25,594 nucleotides of DNA from an uncultured Clostridia bacterium (GTDB lineage Bacteria > Bacillota > Clostridia > TANB77 > CAG-508). The notes under the pieces are model-generated. The model searched no databases and was not told the DNA's origin. It saw only the letters and a program-made list of their open reading frames with translations. The position numbers were made by a program, and so were the translations under genes. The stretch's first letter is position 1. Every line of letters begins with the position of its first letter. The stretch is from positions 1-25,594 of the forward strand of contig CAQPBJ010000021.1 in assembly GCA_948852945.1 (NCBI GenBank), read 5' to 3'. Positions 1 through 6,563 of the stretch are shown piece after piece.

Positions 1-97
1 TCCTGTATTCTAGCACCATTTTTTATCAATGTCAACTACTTTTTTAAAAAAGTTTAAACTTTTTTTATTTTTTACTATTTATATATTCATTCAAATA

Positions 98-132
98 AAA
101 AAGTGAACTATTTATTATGTAGCTCACTTTTT
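98..132 (-). terminator. Rho-independent terminator of topA
   Basis: An imperfect hairpin (AAAAAGTGAACT on the left, AGCTCACTTTTT on the right, one mismatch) lies just beyond the topA stop codon. On the - strand the stem is followed by a run rich in T. No other gene is seen in the first 138 bases. Confidence 0.65.
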
Positions 133-138
133 ATATTT

Positions 139-2250
139 CTATTTCTTTGTCGTTTTTCTTTTGGTAGTTTTCTTCTTTGTTGTAGTTTTTTTAGTTGCGG
201 TTTTCTTAGTAGTAGTTTTCTTTTTAACTTCTTTTTTTAATTCTTCGTCACTATCTTCTACTACTTCTCCTGGTTTTGGTTTATTCCATGAAATATAGTC
301 ACATGACGCTGGATTATTTTCACATATATAATAGTTTCTTCTTTTTTTAGTTTTTCTAATTTGTACTTTTGCTCCACATTTTGGACATGGCACATCGATT
401 TCTTCTACTATAGGTTTTGCATTTCTACATTCTGGATATCCAGGACAAGCTAAGAACTTTCCGTATTTGCCCATTTTTATTACCATGTTTCTTCCACATT
501 TTTCACATTTTACGTCTGATTCTTCATATACTAATTGTACATGTTCTAATTCTTTTTCAACTTTTTCTACTACAACTTCAAATGGTCCGTAGAATTCTCT
601 TATTGTTTCTCTCCAGTTTTTATTTCCTTCTGCTATACTGTCGAATTGTTTTTCCATTTCTGCTGTAAATTCTACATTAATTACACCTTCAAAGTTTTCT
701 ACTAATAATTTATTAACAATTTTTCCTAGTTCTGTTGGGAATATTGTTTTTTGAACTTTTTCAATATAGTTTCTTGCTAATATAGTTGTTATTGTTGGTG
801 CATATGTACTAGGTCTTCCTATTCCTTTTTCTTCTAATGTTTTTACTAAACTTGCTTCAGTATATCTTGGTGGTGGTTCTGAGAAGCTTTGTTTTGTTTG
901 AATTTCTTCTTTTTTAACTTCATCTTTTTTATTTAAGTATGGAATATTTGCTATTCCTAGTTCTTCTGATTCTTTTTCATCATCTGTATCTTCTACATAT
1001 AATGTCATGAATCCTCTGAATTTTATTGATTGTCCTGTTGTTCTAAAGTTATATTCATTTGCATTTATATCTATTGTTATTGTGTCATATATTGCTGATG
1101 TCATTTGGCTAGCTATAAATCTGTTGTATATTAATCTGTATAGTTTATATTGGTCTGGTGTTAGATATTCTTTTATTTGCTCTGGTGATAAATCTGGGTA
1201 TGATGGTCTTATTGCTTCATGAGCATCTTGTGAATCATTTTTTACTTTATAGAATCTGTTTTCATAGTATTGTTCTCCGAAGTTTTTTTCTATAACTTCT
1301 TTTGCCATACTTCTAGCTTCATCAGAAATTCTTGTAGAATCAGTTCTCATGTATGTTATTAAACCTGTTGTTCCTCTTTCTGGAATTTTAACTCCTTCAT
1401 ATAGTCCTTGAGCTACTGACATTGTTTTTCTGATTGCAAAACCTAATTTTCTTGAAGCTTCTTGTTGCATTGTACTAGTAGTAAATGGTGGAGCTGGATT
1501 TCTTTTCTTTTCTCCTGTTGTTACATCTTCTACTATGAATTTTGCTTTTTCTAAATCTTGTAATATTTTATCTACTTCTTCTTTTGAATGAAGTTCTATT
1601 TTTTCTTTATTTTTTCCTAAGAATTTTGACTCAAAAGATTTTTTAGTTTTTGTATCTGAAAGTATTGCTGTTATATTCCAATATTCTTCTGGTACAAAAT
1701 GTTCGATTTCTTCTTCTCTATCACATATAAGCTTAACTGCTACTGATTGTACTCTTCCTGCTGATAATCCTCTTTTTACTTTTTTCCAAAGTACTGGACT
1801 TATTTTGTATCCAACTATTCTATCTAATACTCTTCTTGCTTGTTGAGCATCTGTTAAATTTAAATCTATTTTTCTTGGTTTTTTAACAGCTTCTTTAACT
1901 GCTTCTTTAGTTATTTCATTAAAAGTTATTCTACAAATAGAATCTTGTGGTATTCCTAGAATGTATGCCAAGTGCCACGCTATTGCTTCTCCTTCACGGT
2001 CAGGGTCAGTTGCGAGGTACACTTGCTTTGAATTTTTGGCATCCTTTTTTAATGAATTTATTAAGCTTGCTTTTCCACGTATATTTATATATTCCGGTTC
2101 AAAATCATGTTCTGTGTCAATCGCTAGCTTAGATTTAGGTAAGTCTCTTATATGTCCCATTGATGCAACTACTTTTGTATTTCCTCCTAGGAACTTCTTG
2201 ATAGTATTGGCTTTTGCTGGAGACTCAACTATTATTAATTTATCGGTCAT
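139..2250 (-). CDS. topA: DNA topoisomerase I (type IA)
   Basis: TopA relaxes negatively supercoiled DNA by cutting one strand through a 5'-phosphotyrosine link. The 703-aa protein has the N-terminal Toprim domain (KLIIVESPAKA at residues 4-14, DPDREGEA at 82-89) and the active-site tyrosine in GLITYMRTDS (Tyr300). Two C-terminal zinc ribbons follow (CEKCGRNM...CPGYPEC and CPKCGAKV...CENNPASC). The protein ends in a lysine/threonine-rich tail of KKTTTKK-like repeats, as in other type IA enzymes where a basic tail helps DNA binding. Length is normal for Firmicutes. The ATG has an AAAGGAGGT ribosome binding site 10 nt upstream. It appears monocistronic, with its own promoter and terminator. The identification is secure. 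Confidence 0.98.
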   Translation of the reverse strand: MTDKLIIVESPAKANTIKKFLGGNTKVVASMGHIRDLPKSKLAIDTEHDFEPEYINIRGKASLINSLKKDAKNSKQVYLATDPDREGEAIAWHLAYILGIPQDSICRITFNEITKEAVKEAVKKPRKIDLNLTDAQQARRVLDRIVGYKISPVLWKKVKRGLSAGRVQSVAVKLICDREEEIEHFVPEEYWNITAILSDTKTKKSFESKFLGKNKEKIELHSKEEVDKILQDLEKAKFIVEDVTTGEKKRNPAPPFTTSTMQQEASRKLGFAIRKTMSVAQGLYEGVKIPERGTTGLITYMRTDSTRISDEARSMAKEVIEKNFGEQYYENRFYKVKNDSQDAHEAIRPSYPDLSPEQIKEYLTPDQYKLYRLIYNRFIASQMTSAIYDTITIDINANEYNFRTTGQSIKFRGFMTLYVEDTDDEKESEELGIANIPYLNKKDEVKKEEIQTKQSFSEPPPRYTEASLVKTLEEKGIGRPSTYAPTITTILARNYIEKVQKTIFPTELGKIVNKLLVENFEGVINVEFTAEMEKQFDSIAEGNKNWRETIREFYGPFEVVVEKVEKELEHVQLVYEESDVKCEKCGRNMVIKMGKYGKFLACPGYPECRNAKPIVEEIDVPCPKCGAKVQIRKTKKRRNYYICENNPASCDYISWNKPKPGEVVEDSDEELKKEVKKKTTTKKTATKKTTTKKKTTKRKTTKK

Positions 2251-2284
2251 TTGTTTTTTGACCTCCTTTATATAATCTTTTTGT

Positions 2285-2313
2285 ATTGTAAATTATTTTC
2301 TTTCTTTTTGCAA
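2285..2313 (-). promoter_or_regulatory. Sigma-A promoter of topA
   Basis: On the - strand TTGCAA (2308-2313) and TACAAT (2285-2290) are separated by 17 bp, about 35 bp upstream of the topA start. Confidence 0.6.
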
Positions 2314-2358
2314 GTCTATTTTATTAATAGTAATTTTATTCTTTATTAAAAGAGAAAA

Positions 2359-2379
2359 GAAGTATTATAAAAATACTTC
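2359..2379 (-). terminator. Terminator of the decayed regulatory-locus copy
   Basis: The hairpin GAAGTATT/AATACTTC has a short loop and is followed on the - strand by TTTTCTCTTTT. It ends the transcription unit of the degraded genes at 2415-2895 and separates it from topA. Confidence 0.7.
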
Positions 2380-2414
2380 CCTTCCCTTTTTATAATGGGT
2401 TTATATGATTGGCT

Positions 2415-2661
2415 TTAATTATTTAATATTTCTTCTGCTTCTGCTTGTGTTATTCCTCTAGTGTCTAATAAAAGTTGAACCTTTTCTTCTTTTATTTTTT
2501 TATCTTCTTCATTTTTTAAGCTGTTAATCACTTCTGTATGCTTGTCTTTCATTTTTCCGTCTTTCTTCAATATATGATGCGCCTAATTTATATCCTGCTA
2601 CTACTATAACAGCTAATGAAATTAATATAACTATTATAGCCATTGCTCTTTTGCTTTCCAC
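2415..2661 (-). pseudogene. Frameshifted third copy of the 86-aa membrane/tail protein
   Basis: Two overlapping 45-codon frames together match the 86-aa paralogues at 3255 and 3576. The first (2524-2661, GTG start after AGAAAGGA) has the short basic N-terminus and single membrane segment (AMAIIVILISLAVIVVAGYKLG). The second (2415-2552, +1 frame) has the charged tail, with EEKVQLLLDTRGITQAEAEEIL aligning to EKVQWYLEANKITEQEAKEIL of the paralogues. The change of frame falls at a run of five A near 2555. A one-base indel would restore a protein of about 81 aa. Most likely this is a pseudogene; two separately translated peptides, or slippage on the A run, cannot be excluded. Confidence 0.75.
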
Positions 2662-2678
2662 GATTAATTCCTTTCTTC

Positions 2679-2895
2679 TTACAACTTTTTTTCCATTATA
2701 TGGCTTACAGACCAAAAAATCAAGTTAATTATTAAATAAATTTTAATTGATACATTTTTATTTTCTTTTATATTACTTATAAGGCTGTTTTCCATCCCTA
2801 AAATATTTACTACTATATATTCTAAACCAGACATTACTAGTATAAAAATAATATAACCGAATTAATATCAATATGATTTCTTCAAATATTTTCAT
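2679..2895 (-). pseudogene. Frameshifted copy of the 98-aa membrane protein
   Basis: An ATG at 2893-2895 behind GAGGGG opens a frame beginning MKIFEEIILILI. This matches the start of the intact 98-aa protein at 3826 (MEWLKKILLLIGGYVLF). After a +1 shift near 2857 the other frame continues with GYIIFILVMSGLE, LGMENSLISNIKENKN and INLIFW, which match GYVLFIIIIAGLE, LGMESHIVNNLEENTK and LNILFW. It stops at 2679, about 20 residues earlier than the intact copy, and the decayed 86-aa copy follows after 17 bp, in the same gene order as the intact locus. It is a clear degenerate duplicate. Confidence 0.75.
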
Positions 2896-3013
2896 TTTCC
2901 CCTCTTGTTTTTATGTTTAATAACAAGTATTCCCTTTTTATTTTAAGCATATTCTGCTTTCATTTTTTTCCAGTTTTTATTTTATCACATTGGTTATTTT
3001 TGGGAAGGGGTTT

Positions 3014-3050
3014 CGGACATGAGGTCGATTTTTGTGATAATCGGTAATCG
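3014..3050. promoter_or_regulatory. Paired LytTR-type operator, copy B
   Basis: Two half-sites, GGACATGAGGTCG and TGATAATCGG, have their GG dinucleotides 20 bp apart (3023 and 3043). The first GG is 39 bp from the - strand -10 box (TAAAAT, 2979-2984), and the second is 10 bp from the divergent TTGACA. These three distances are identical in copy A. The position and the absent -35 box fit a site for an activator. Confidence 0.65.
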
Positions 3051-3052
3051 CT

Positions 3053-3081
3053 TTGACATTTGTTTTATTATTTGTTAAATT
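3053..3081 (+). promoter_or_regulatory. Divergent sigma-A promoter, copy B
   Basis: TTGACA (3053-3058) and TAAATT (3076-3081) are 17 bp apart and point away from the decayed operon. The expected transcript of about 170 nt would run through the inverted repeat to the terminator at 3222-3250 and would encode nothing recognisable. Confidence 0.5.
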
Positions 3082-3126
3082 ATTTTTAGATTAATTGGTT
3101 ACTATATTTTTACATATGGTATTTAC

Positions 3127-3217
3127 AAAGTGTGAGTGCTCCTAATTATACTAATATAATTATATAATTAGAAGTCTAATTTTCCAAAAGATAAATCCAA
3201 TTAATCTCTCACACTTT
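3127..3217 (+). repeat. 91-bp inverted-repeat unit without cargo
   Basis: AAAGTGTGAG (3127-3136) and CTCACACTTT (3208-3217) are perfect inverted repeats around 71 bp that include a further palindrome (CTAATTAT...ATAATTAG). The left arm begins 74 bp from the divergent TTGACA, the same place as the arm in the intact locus (73 bp). It may be an RNA stem or the ends of an emptied cassette; I saw no clear target-site duplication. Confidence 0.6.
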
Positions 3218-3221
3218 ATTT

Positions 3222-3250
3222 CTTTAAAAATCGTTTATCGTTTTTTAAAG
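3222..3250 (+). terminator. Terminator of the copy B divergent transcript
   Basis: The stem CTTTAAAAA/TTTTTAAAG is followed on the + strand by TTTTTTATTTTT. The last T lies just beyond the stop of the minus-strand gene ending at 3255, so the two units converge here. Confidence 0.6.
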
Positions 3251-3254
3251 TTTT

Positions 3255-3515
3255 TTATTTTTCTAGGATTTCTTTTGCTTCTTGCTCGGTTATTTTATTC
3301 GCTTCCAAGTACCACTGCACTTTCTCTTTTTTCTCTTCATTGTTTTCTATTTTATTTAGATGATTAATTAATTTATTATCTCCATCATCTATTTTTATTT
3401 CTTGATTAGGTCTACCTTTAAACGCATAAGAAGTCATAATTTTATATATCCCTGTTAAGATTGCTGTTATTAGTACTATTATTATAAATGCTATTGCTAT
3501 TTTCTTATTTTTCAT
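3255..3515 (-). CDS. Small membrane protein with SHOCT-like tail, paralogue 2
   Basis: This 86-aa protein has a basic start, one membrane segment at about residues 6-28 (AIAFIIIVLITAILTGIYKI) and a hydrophilic tail. The tail ends in EKVQWYLEANKITEQEAKEILEK, whose pattern weakly recalls SHOCT domains (short C-terminal helices with an IT-x-x-E motif). It is nearly identical to the gene at 3576 and lies 60 bp downstream of it. A third, broken copy lies at 2415. It is the last gene of the LytTR operon. I do not know a function; it may be an accessory membrane or immunity-type component. Confidence 0.75.
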   Translation of the reverse strand: MKNKKIAIAFIIIVLITAILTGIYKIMTSYAFKGRPNQEIKIDDGDNKLINHLNKIENNEEKKEKVQWYLEANKITEQEAKEILEK

Positions 3516-3575
3516 TCTTTACTACCTTATACTTATTTTTATTTTTTTATTATCTACATTTACTTTATTTAAGAT

Positions 3576-3836
3576 TTACTCTTCTAGAATTCTTTTTGCT
3601 TCATTTTCAGTTATTTTATTGGACTCTAAATACCATTGTACTTTTTCTTGCTTTTCTTCATTGTTTTCTATTTCATTTAAATGCTTAATTAATTTATTAT
3701 CTCCATCATCTATTTTTATTTCTTGCTTAAGACTTCCTTTAAACGCATAAGAAGCCATGATTTTGATTATTCCGGTTATAATCGCTACTATAATTACTAT
3801 TATTATAAATACTATTACTATTTTCTTATTTTTCAT
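3576..3836 (-). CDS. Small membrane protein with SHOCT-like tail, paralogue 1
   Basis: An 86-aa single-pass membrane protein, a near twin of the gene at 3255: the same basic start, membrane segment at about 6-28, and conserved IKIDDGDNKLI and EKVQWYLESNKIT blocks. Its ATG lies inside the end of the 98-aa gene upstream (11-nt overlap), which indicates translational coupling and a shared job. Differences between the twins are spread along the protein, so the duplication is not recent but both copies are kept open. Function unknown. Confidence 0.8.
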   Translation of the reverse strand: MKNKKIVIVFIIIVIIVAIITGIIKIMASYAFKGSLKQEIKIDDGDNKLIKHLNEIENNEEKQEKVQWYLESNKITENEAKRILEE

Positions 3837-4122
3837 CTTCTACTACCTTTTTACTATTTTCAATTTCACGTTCTTTTACTTTATCTAATAATTTGTTTAA
3901 ATTTTCAACCATTTTAAAATTATAAATGTAATTTATTCCCCAAAATAATATGTTTAATCCAATATATATGCTTAATGTATATTTAGTATTTTCTTCTAAA
4001 TTATTTACTATATGGCTTTCCATTCCTAAAGTAGTTACTATTACTGATTCTAAGCCTGCTATTATTATAATAAATAATACATATCCACCTATTAATAGTA
4101 ATATCTTTTTTAACCATTCCAT
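3826..4122 (-). CDS. Small membrane protein, candidate partner or inhibitor of the LytTR regulator
   Basis: This 98-aa protein has two hydrophobic segments (about 6-30 and 48-66) and a charged C-terminus (KVKEREIENSKKVVEDEK). It starts 2 bp after the LytTR regulator's stop, with the RBS AAGGAGT inside the regulator gene. A LytTR regulator without a receiver domain followed at once by a small membrane protein is the layout of LytTR Regulatory Systems (HdrRM and BrsRM of streptococci), where the membrane protein holds back the regulator. It also recalls LytTR/DUF3021 pairs, but it is shorter. The role is inferred from position, not from sequence similarity I can verify. Confidence 0.75.
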   Translation of the reverse strand: MEWLKKILLLIGGYVLFIIIIAGLESVIVTTLGMESHIVNNLEENTKYTLSIYIGLNILFWGINYIYNFKMVENLNKLLDKVKEREIENSKKVVEDEK

Positions 4123-4124
4123 TT

Positions 4125-4592
4125 TTATAAACTCCTTTCATCTAAAAAATCTTTTATTTCACATATTTTTCTTCTTGATACTTGTAGTCTATTATCATCT
4201 TCCATTATAACTGTAATTTTCCCACTAACACTCATATCAAACTTTTTGATTTTATCTGTATTTATAACATAACTTTTAGATATTCTAATATAATCTATAC
4301 TATCTTCTTCTAGTTCATATAATGTACTTTTTATTCTATAACTATCTTCTTTTGTTTTACAATAATTATATTTCTTATCACTAAAATAATATAGTATATC
4401 TTCTTTATTTATAAAAACTTCTTTGTTATCTTTTTTAACTATTACTTTAGTTTTTTTATTTTTTTCTTTGTTATATCTTTTAATATATTGAAGTAAGTCT
4501 TCATATTGTTCGTCTTTTTTATTGCATTCAATAATTATATTAATTTGATTTTCTAATTTTATATTATCCTTTGTAAATATTTTGTATTCCAT
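4125..4592 (-). CDS. LytTR-domain DNA-binding transcriptional regulator
   Basis: This 155-aa protein has an N-terminal extension of about 48 residues and no response-regulator receiver domain. A LytTR DNA-binding domain fills the rest: KKDNKEVFINKEDILYYFSD, then YRIKSTLYELEE, the typical IRISKSYVINTDKIKKF, and a C-terminal LQVSRRKICEIKDFL. LytTR proteins bind paired direct repeats about two helical turns apart and usually activate transcription. Such a pair lies just upstream of its own weak promoter (4641-4676), so it probably regulates itself and the divergent secreted-protein gene. It heads an operon with three small membrane proteins. Confidence 0.9.
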   Translation of the reverse strand: MEYKIFTKDNIKLENQINIIIECNKKDEQYEDLLQYIKRYNKEKNKKTKVIVKKDNKEVFINKEDILYYFSDKKYNYCKTKEDSYRIKSTLYELEEDSIDYIRISKSYVINTDKIKKFDMSVSGKITVIMEDDNRLQVSRRKICEIKDFLDERSL

Positions 4593-4607
4593 TTTTACCC
4601 CTTCTGT

Positions 4608-4687
4608 ATTTTATCATATATTATTATATATTTGGTGTTTTTGACATATAAGGTCGTTTTTTCTGACAAATGGCTGTTTTTTTGACT
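4608..4687. promoter_or_regulatory. Divergent promoter region with paired LytTR-type operators, copy A
   Basis: On the - strand the regulator gene has a -10 box TAAAAT (4608-4613) with no recognisable -35 (ACCAAA), which suggests activator dependence. Upstream lie TTGACATATAAGGTCG (4641-4656) and CTGACAAATGGCTG (4663-4676), whose GG pairs are 20 bp apart. The first GG is 39 bp from the -10 box; the second is 10 bp from the + strand TTGACT (4682). Every distance is the same in copy B at 2979-3058. Binding by the adjacent LytTR protein is inferred. Confidence 0.7.
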
Positions 4688-4710
4688 TTTTTTCTTGTTT
4701 TTGCTATTCT
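4682..4710 (+). promoter_or_regulatory. Sigma-A promoter of the secreted-protein gene
   Basis: TTGACT (4682-4687) and TATTCT (4705-4710) are 17 bp apart. The promoter directly adjoins the paired operators, so the LytTR regulator could influence both directions. The leader of about 70 nt contains a TTCG-looped hairpin (4734-4750). Confidence 0.65.
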
Positions 4711-4754
4711 ATTGGGCATATTTAATTCAGTACCTAAGCTTCGGCTTTGGTATA

Positions 4755-5385
4755 GAGAGTGTGAGCTATTAGAAAGGTAGATTATTATGAGAAAAATTAA
4801 ATCTTTCGTAGCTCTTTGTTTGGCTATGGTTATGGCCTTTTCTTTTTCCGCAGTGGCATTTGCTGCCACACCGGACGAGCACGTAACCGAGCCTGTTGTG
4901 GCTGATGACGCTGCAGTCGTTGTTTATCAGGATGATGAGATGACAGTCGTAAGAACGCCTGCTGGCGCTGATGACGATGGTATCTCTCCGTTGTCCACCG
5001 ACTACAACAGCGTCTGGCTTGACTCAAGCAGTAATGGAGAATTCAAGGTTTATACATCCAATACTGGAACAATAGGAATTACATTGAAAGTAGAATCTTC
5101 TTCTAACAGTTCCACGGCTCTTATTTCTATCAAAAAGCCGAATGGTTCTTATTTCAAAAACAATGTATTCCTTACTCCTGGTGAAGATGGCGGGGAAGCC
5201 AAGTATACTATTTTCTTTGCTTCCAGTGGTTCATATACCTTTGAATATTCCGCATACACCAAGGTTGGCATGCGGATCATGTGCTGGATGTATAAGTAAA
5301 GGCGCTTGATCACCGCGTAGCACGTAGGCTTGTAAGTATCAAATTTGTTGCTTTTAATTGTTGATTAAATGTAGCTCACACTCTC
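4755..5385 (+). repeat. 14-bp perfect inverted repeat enclosing the secreted-protein gene
   Basis: GAGAGTGTGAGCTA (4755-4768) and TAGCTCACACTCTC (5372-5385) are exact inverted repeats, one between promoter and start codon and the other between stop codon and terminator. The matching arms in copy B share the core AGTGTGAG/CTCACACT. A chance pair of this length at these positions is unlikely. Either the mRNA ends pair, or these are ends of a cassette or former mobile unit. Confidence 0.7.
4787..5299 (+). CDS. Secreted protein of unknown function
   Basis: The 170-aa product has a classical signal peptide: MRKIK, a hydrophobic core, and a likely cut after AVAFA (about residue 27). An acidic, Ala/Asp/Val-rich linker follows (about 28-75), then a Ser/Thr/Gly-rich, beta-strand-like domain (about 78-170) ending CWMYK. 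The start follows GAAAGG. I recognise no family. The first half of the gene is strikingly GC-rich (about 60% in 4861-4920) and the second half is much lower (about 30% in 5041-5100), so the gene itself may be a mosaic. The signal peptide style resembles that of higher-GC gut Clostridia. It is divergent from the LytTR operon and probably regulated by it; a secreted effector or cell-surface protein is a reasonable guess. Confidence 0.85.
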   Translation: MRKIKSFVALCLAMVMAFSFSAVAFAATPDEHVTEPVVADDAAVVVYQDDEMTVVRTPAGADDDGISPLSTDYNSVWLDSSSNGEFKVYTSNTGTIGITLKVESSSNSSTALISIKKPNGSYFKNNVFLTPGEDGGEAKYTIFFASSGSYTFEYSAYTKVGMRIMCWMYK

Positions 5386-5407
5386 ATTTAAGCGGATTCT
5401 GTATCCC

Positions 5408-5450
5408 AAAAAGATCGTTAAGCAGCTTTCGGCTACTTAACGATCTTTTT
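5408..5450. terminator. Bidirectional terminator overlapping the end of murG
   Basis: A 15-bp perfect stem (5408-5422 with 5436-5450), one mismatch and 3 more pairs close a TTTCG loop. It has T runs on both strands, so it can end the secreted-protein transcript (+) and the murE-murG transcript (-). The right arm encodes the last residues of MurG, and the UAG stop codon lies inside the hairpin. Confidence 0.8.
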
Positions 5451-6548
5451 TATTTCTTCATAAATTTTTTCTTCAACATTATAGGTAGCAATCTGCTTTG
5501 CTCTTAATCCCATTTGCTTTAATTCTTCTGGATTTTGCAATAGTTCATCAATTGATTTTGAAAGATTTTCTGAATTTACTTCTTCATTCAATATTATTTT
5601 TGCTGCTTTTAAATTTTCTAAAACTTTTGCATTATCTACTTGTCTGTTTGCAGACCTGCTTGGAAGTGGTATAAAAATTGCTGGTTTTCCTACTAGGCTT
5701 ATTTCTGTAATTGTCATTGCTCCACTTCTTGAAACTATTATATCTACAGAATTCATAATTTCGCTCATATTATATATGTATGGAACTATTTTAGCATTTT
5801 CTATTTTATCTATTTCTATATTATCTTTTAAAAATTCTTGTTTTATTATTTCATATTGTTTTGGTCCTACTGACCATATTATTTGATATTTGCTATTTTT
5901 CTTTTGTTTTATTAGAGGAATCATTGCATCATTTATCGCTTTTGCTCCTTGGCTTCCACCAAATACTAATACTGTTGGAAGATTTTCATTTAATCCTTGT
6001 TGTTTTAATATATTAGTTTTTTCTTCTTTTGTAAATTTTTCTTCTTTTACTTTTGTTGGATTCCCTGTTACTACTAATTTTGATTTATCTTCAAAATATT
6101 TTTCTGCATCTTTAAATCCTAGCAAAATTTTTGTTAATTTTTTATTTAAAAATTTAGTTGCTCTTCCTGGATATGCATTACTTTCATGAATAACTGTTGG
6201 TATTCCTAATTTATGTGCACCACTTATTGCACCTCCACATATGTATCCGCCTGTTCCTATTACTACATTTGGAGCAAATTCTTTTATTATTTTTTTTGCT
6301 TGACTAAATCCTTTTATTGTTTTTATATTATTTTTTAATGTTTTTACTGATATTTTTTTGCTTATTCCATATGCTTCTACTGTTTTTAATTTATATCCTG
6401 CTCTTGGAACTAAATCGTTTTCAATTCCTCTATCTGTTCCTATAAATATAATTTCAGAGTCAGGTTCTTTTTCTTTTATTTTATTTGCAATAGCTATTCC
6501 AGGATTTATATGTCCTCCTGTTCCAGCTGCAGCTATTATTACTTTCAT
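5433..6548 (-). CDS. murG: UDP-N-acetylglucosamine:lipid I GlcNAc transferase
   Basis: MurG adds GlcNAc to lipid I to make lipid II on the inner face of the membrane. The 371-aa protein has the N-terminal loop GTGGHINPGIAIA (residues 9-21), the second glycine-rich stretch GTGGYICGGA, VFGGSQGAKAIN in the C-terminal GT-B domain, and the UDP-GlcNAc-binding SRSGAMTITEISLVGKPAIFIPLP. The ATG follows GGAGGGG. It is the last gene of murE-mraY-ftsW-murG. It is separated from ftsW by a 122-bp palindrome that ends just before its RBS. Its stop is inside the terminator stem. Confidence 0.97.
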   Translation of the reverse strand: MKVIIAAAGTGGHINPGIAIANKIKEKEPDSEIIFIGTDRGIENDLVPRAGYKLKTVEAYGISKKISVKTLKNNIKTIKGFSQAKKIIKEFAPNVVIGTGGYICGGAISGAHKLGIPTVIHESNAYPGRATKFLNKKLTKILLGFKDAEKYFEDKSKLVVTGNPTKVKEEKFTKEEKTNILKQQGLNENLPTVLVFGGSQGAKAINDAMIPLIKQKKNSKYQIIWSVGPKQYEIIKQEFLKDNIEIDKIENAKIVPYIYNMSEIMNSVDIIVSRSGAMTITEISLVGKPAIFIPLPSRSANRQVDNAKVLENLKAAKIILNEEVNSENLSKSIDELLQNPEELKQMGLRAKQIATYNVEEKIYEEIKKIVK

Positions 6549-6563
6549 TTTTCCCCTCCATTT

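Larger units (their letters stand above)
2896..3254. other. Control region of the decayed regulatory locus (no gene)
   Basis: This 359-bp stretch has no credible coding sequence. It holds a - strand promoter with a -10 box (2979-2984) but no -35, paired operators, a divergent + strand promoter, a 10-bp inverted repeat and a + strand terminator. The layout repeats that of the intact locus at 4593-4770 but without a LytTR gene and without a divergent coding region. A 9-codon frame beginning near 3115 has no ribosome binding site. Confidence 0.7.

Noticed and set aside
139..237. Repeats encoding KKTTTKK in the topA tail as a possible DNA repeat array
   Set aside because: They are in frame, code for the usual basic tail of topoisomerase I and vary in sequence; low-complexity coding DNA explains them.
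3127..3217. Miniature transposon (MITE)
   Set aside because: The arms are only 10 bp and no convincing target duplication flanks them; the same position relative to the promoter in both locus copies argues for a functional part of the locus, so it is reported as an inverted-repeat unit instead.
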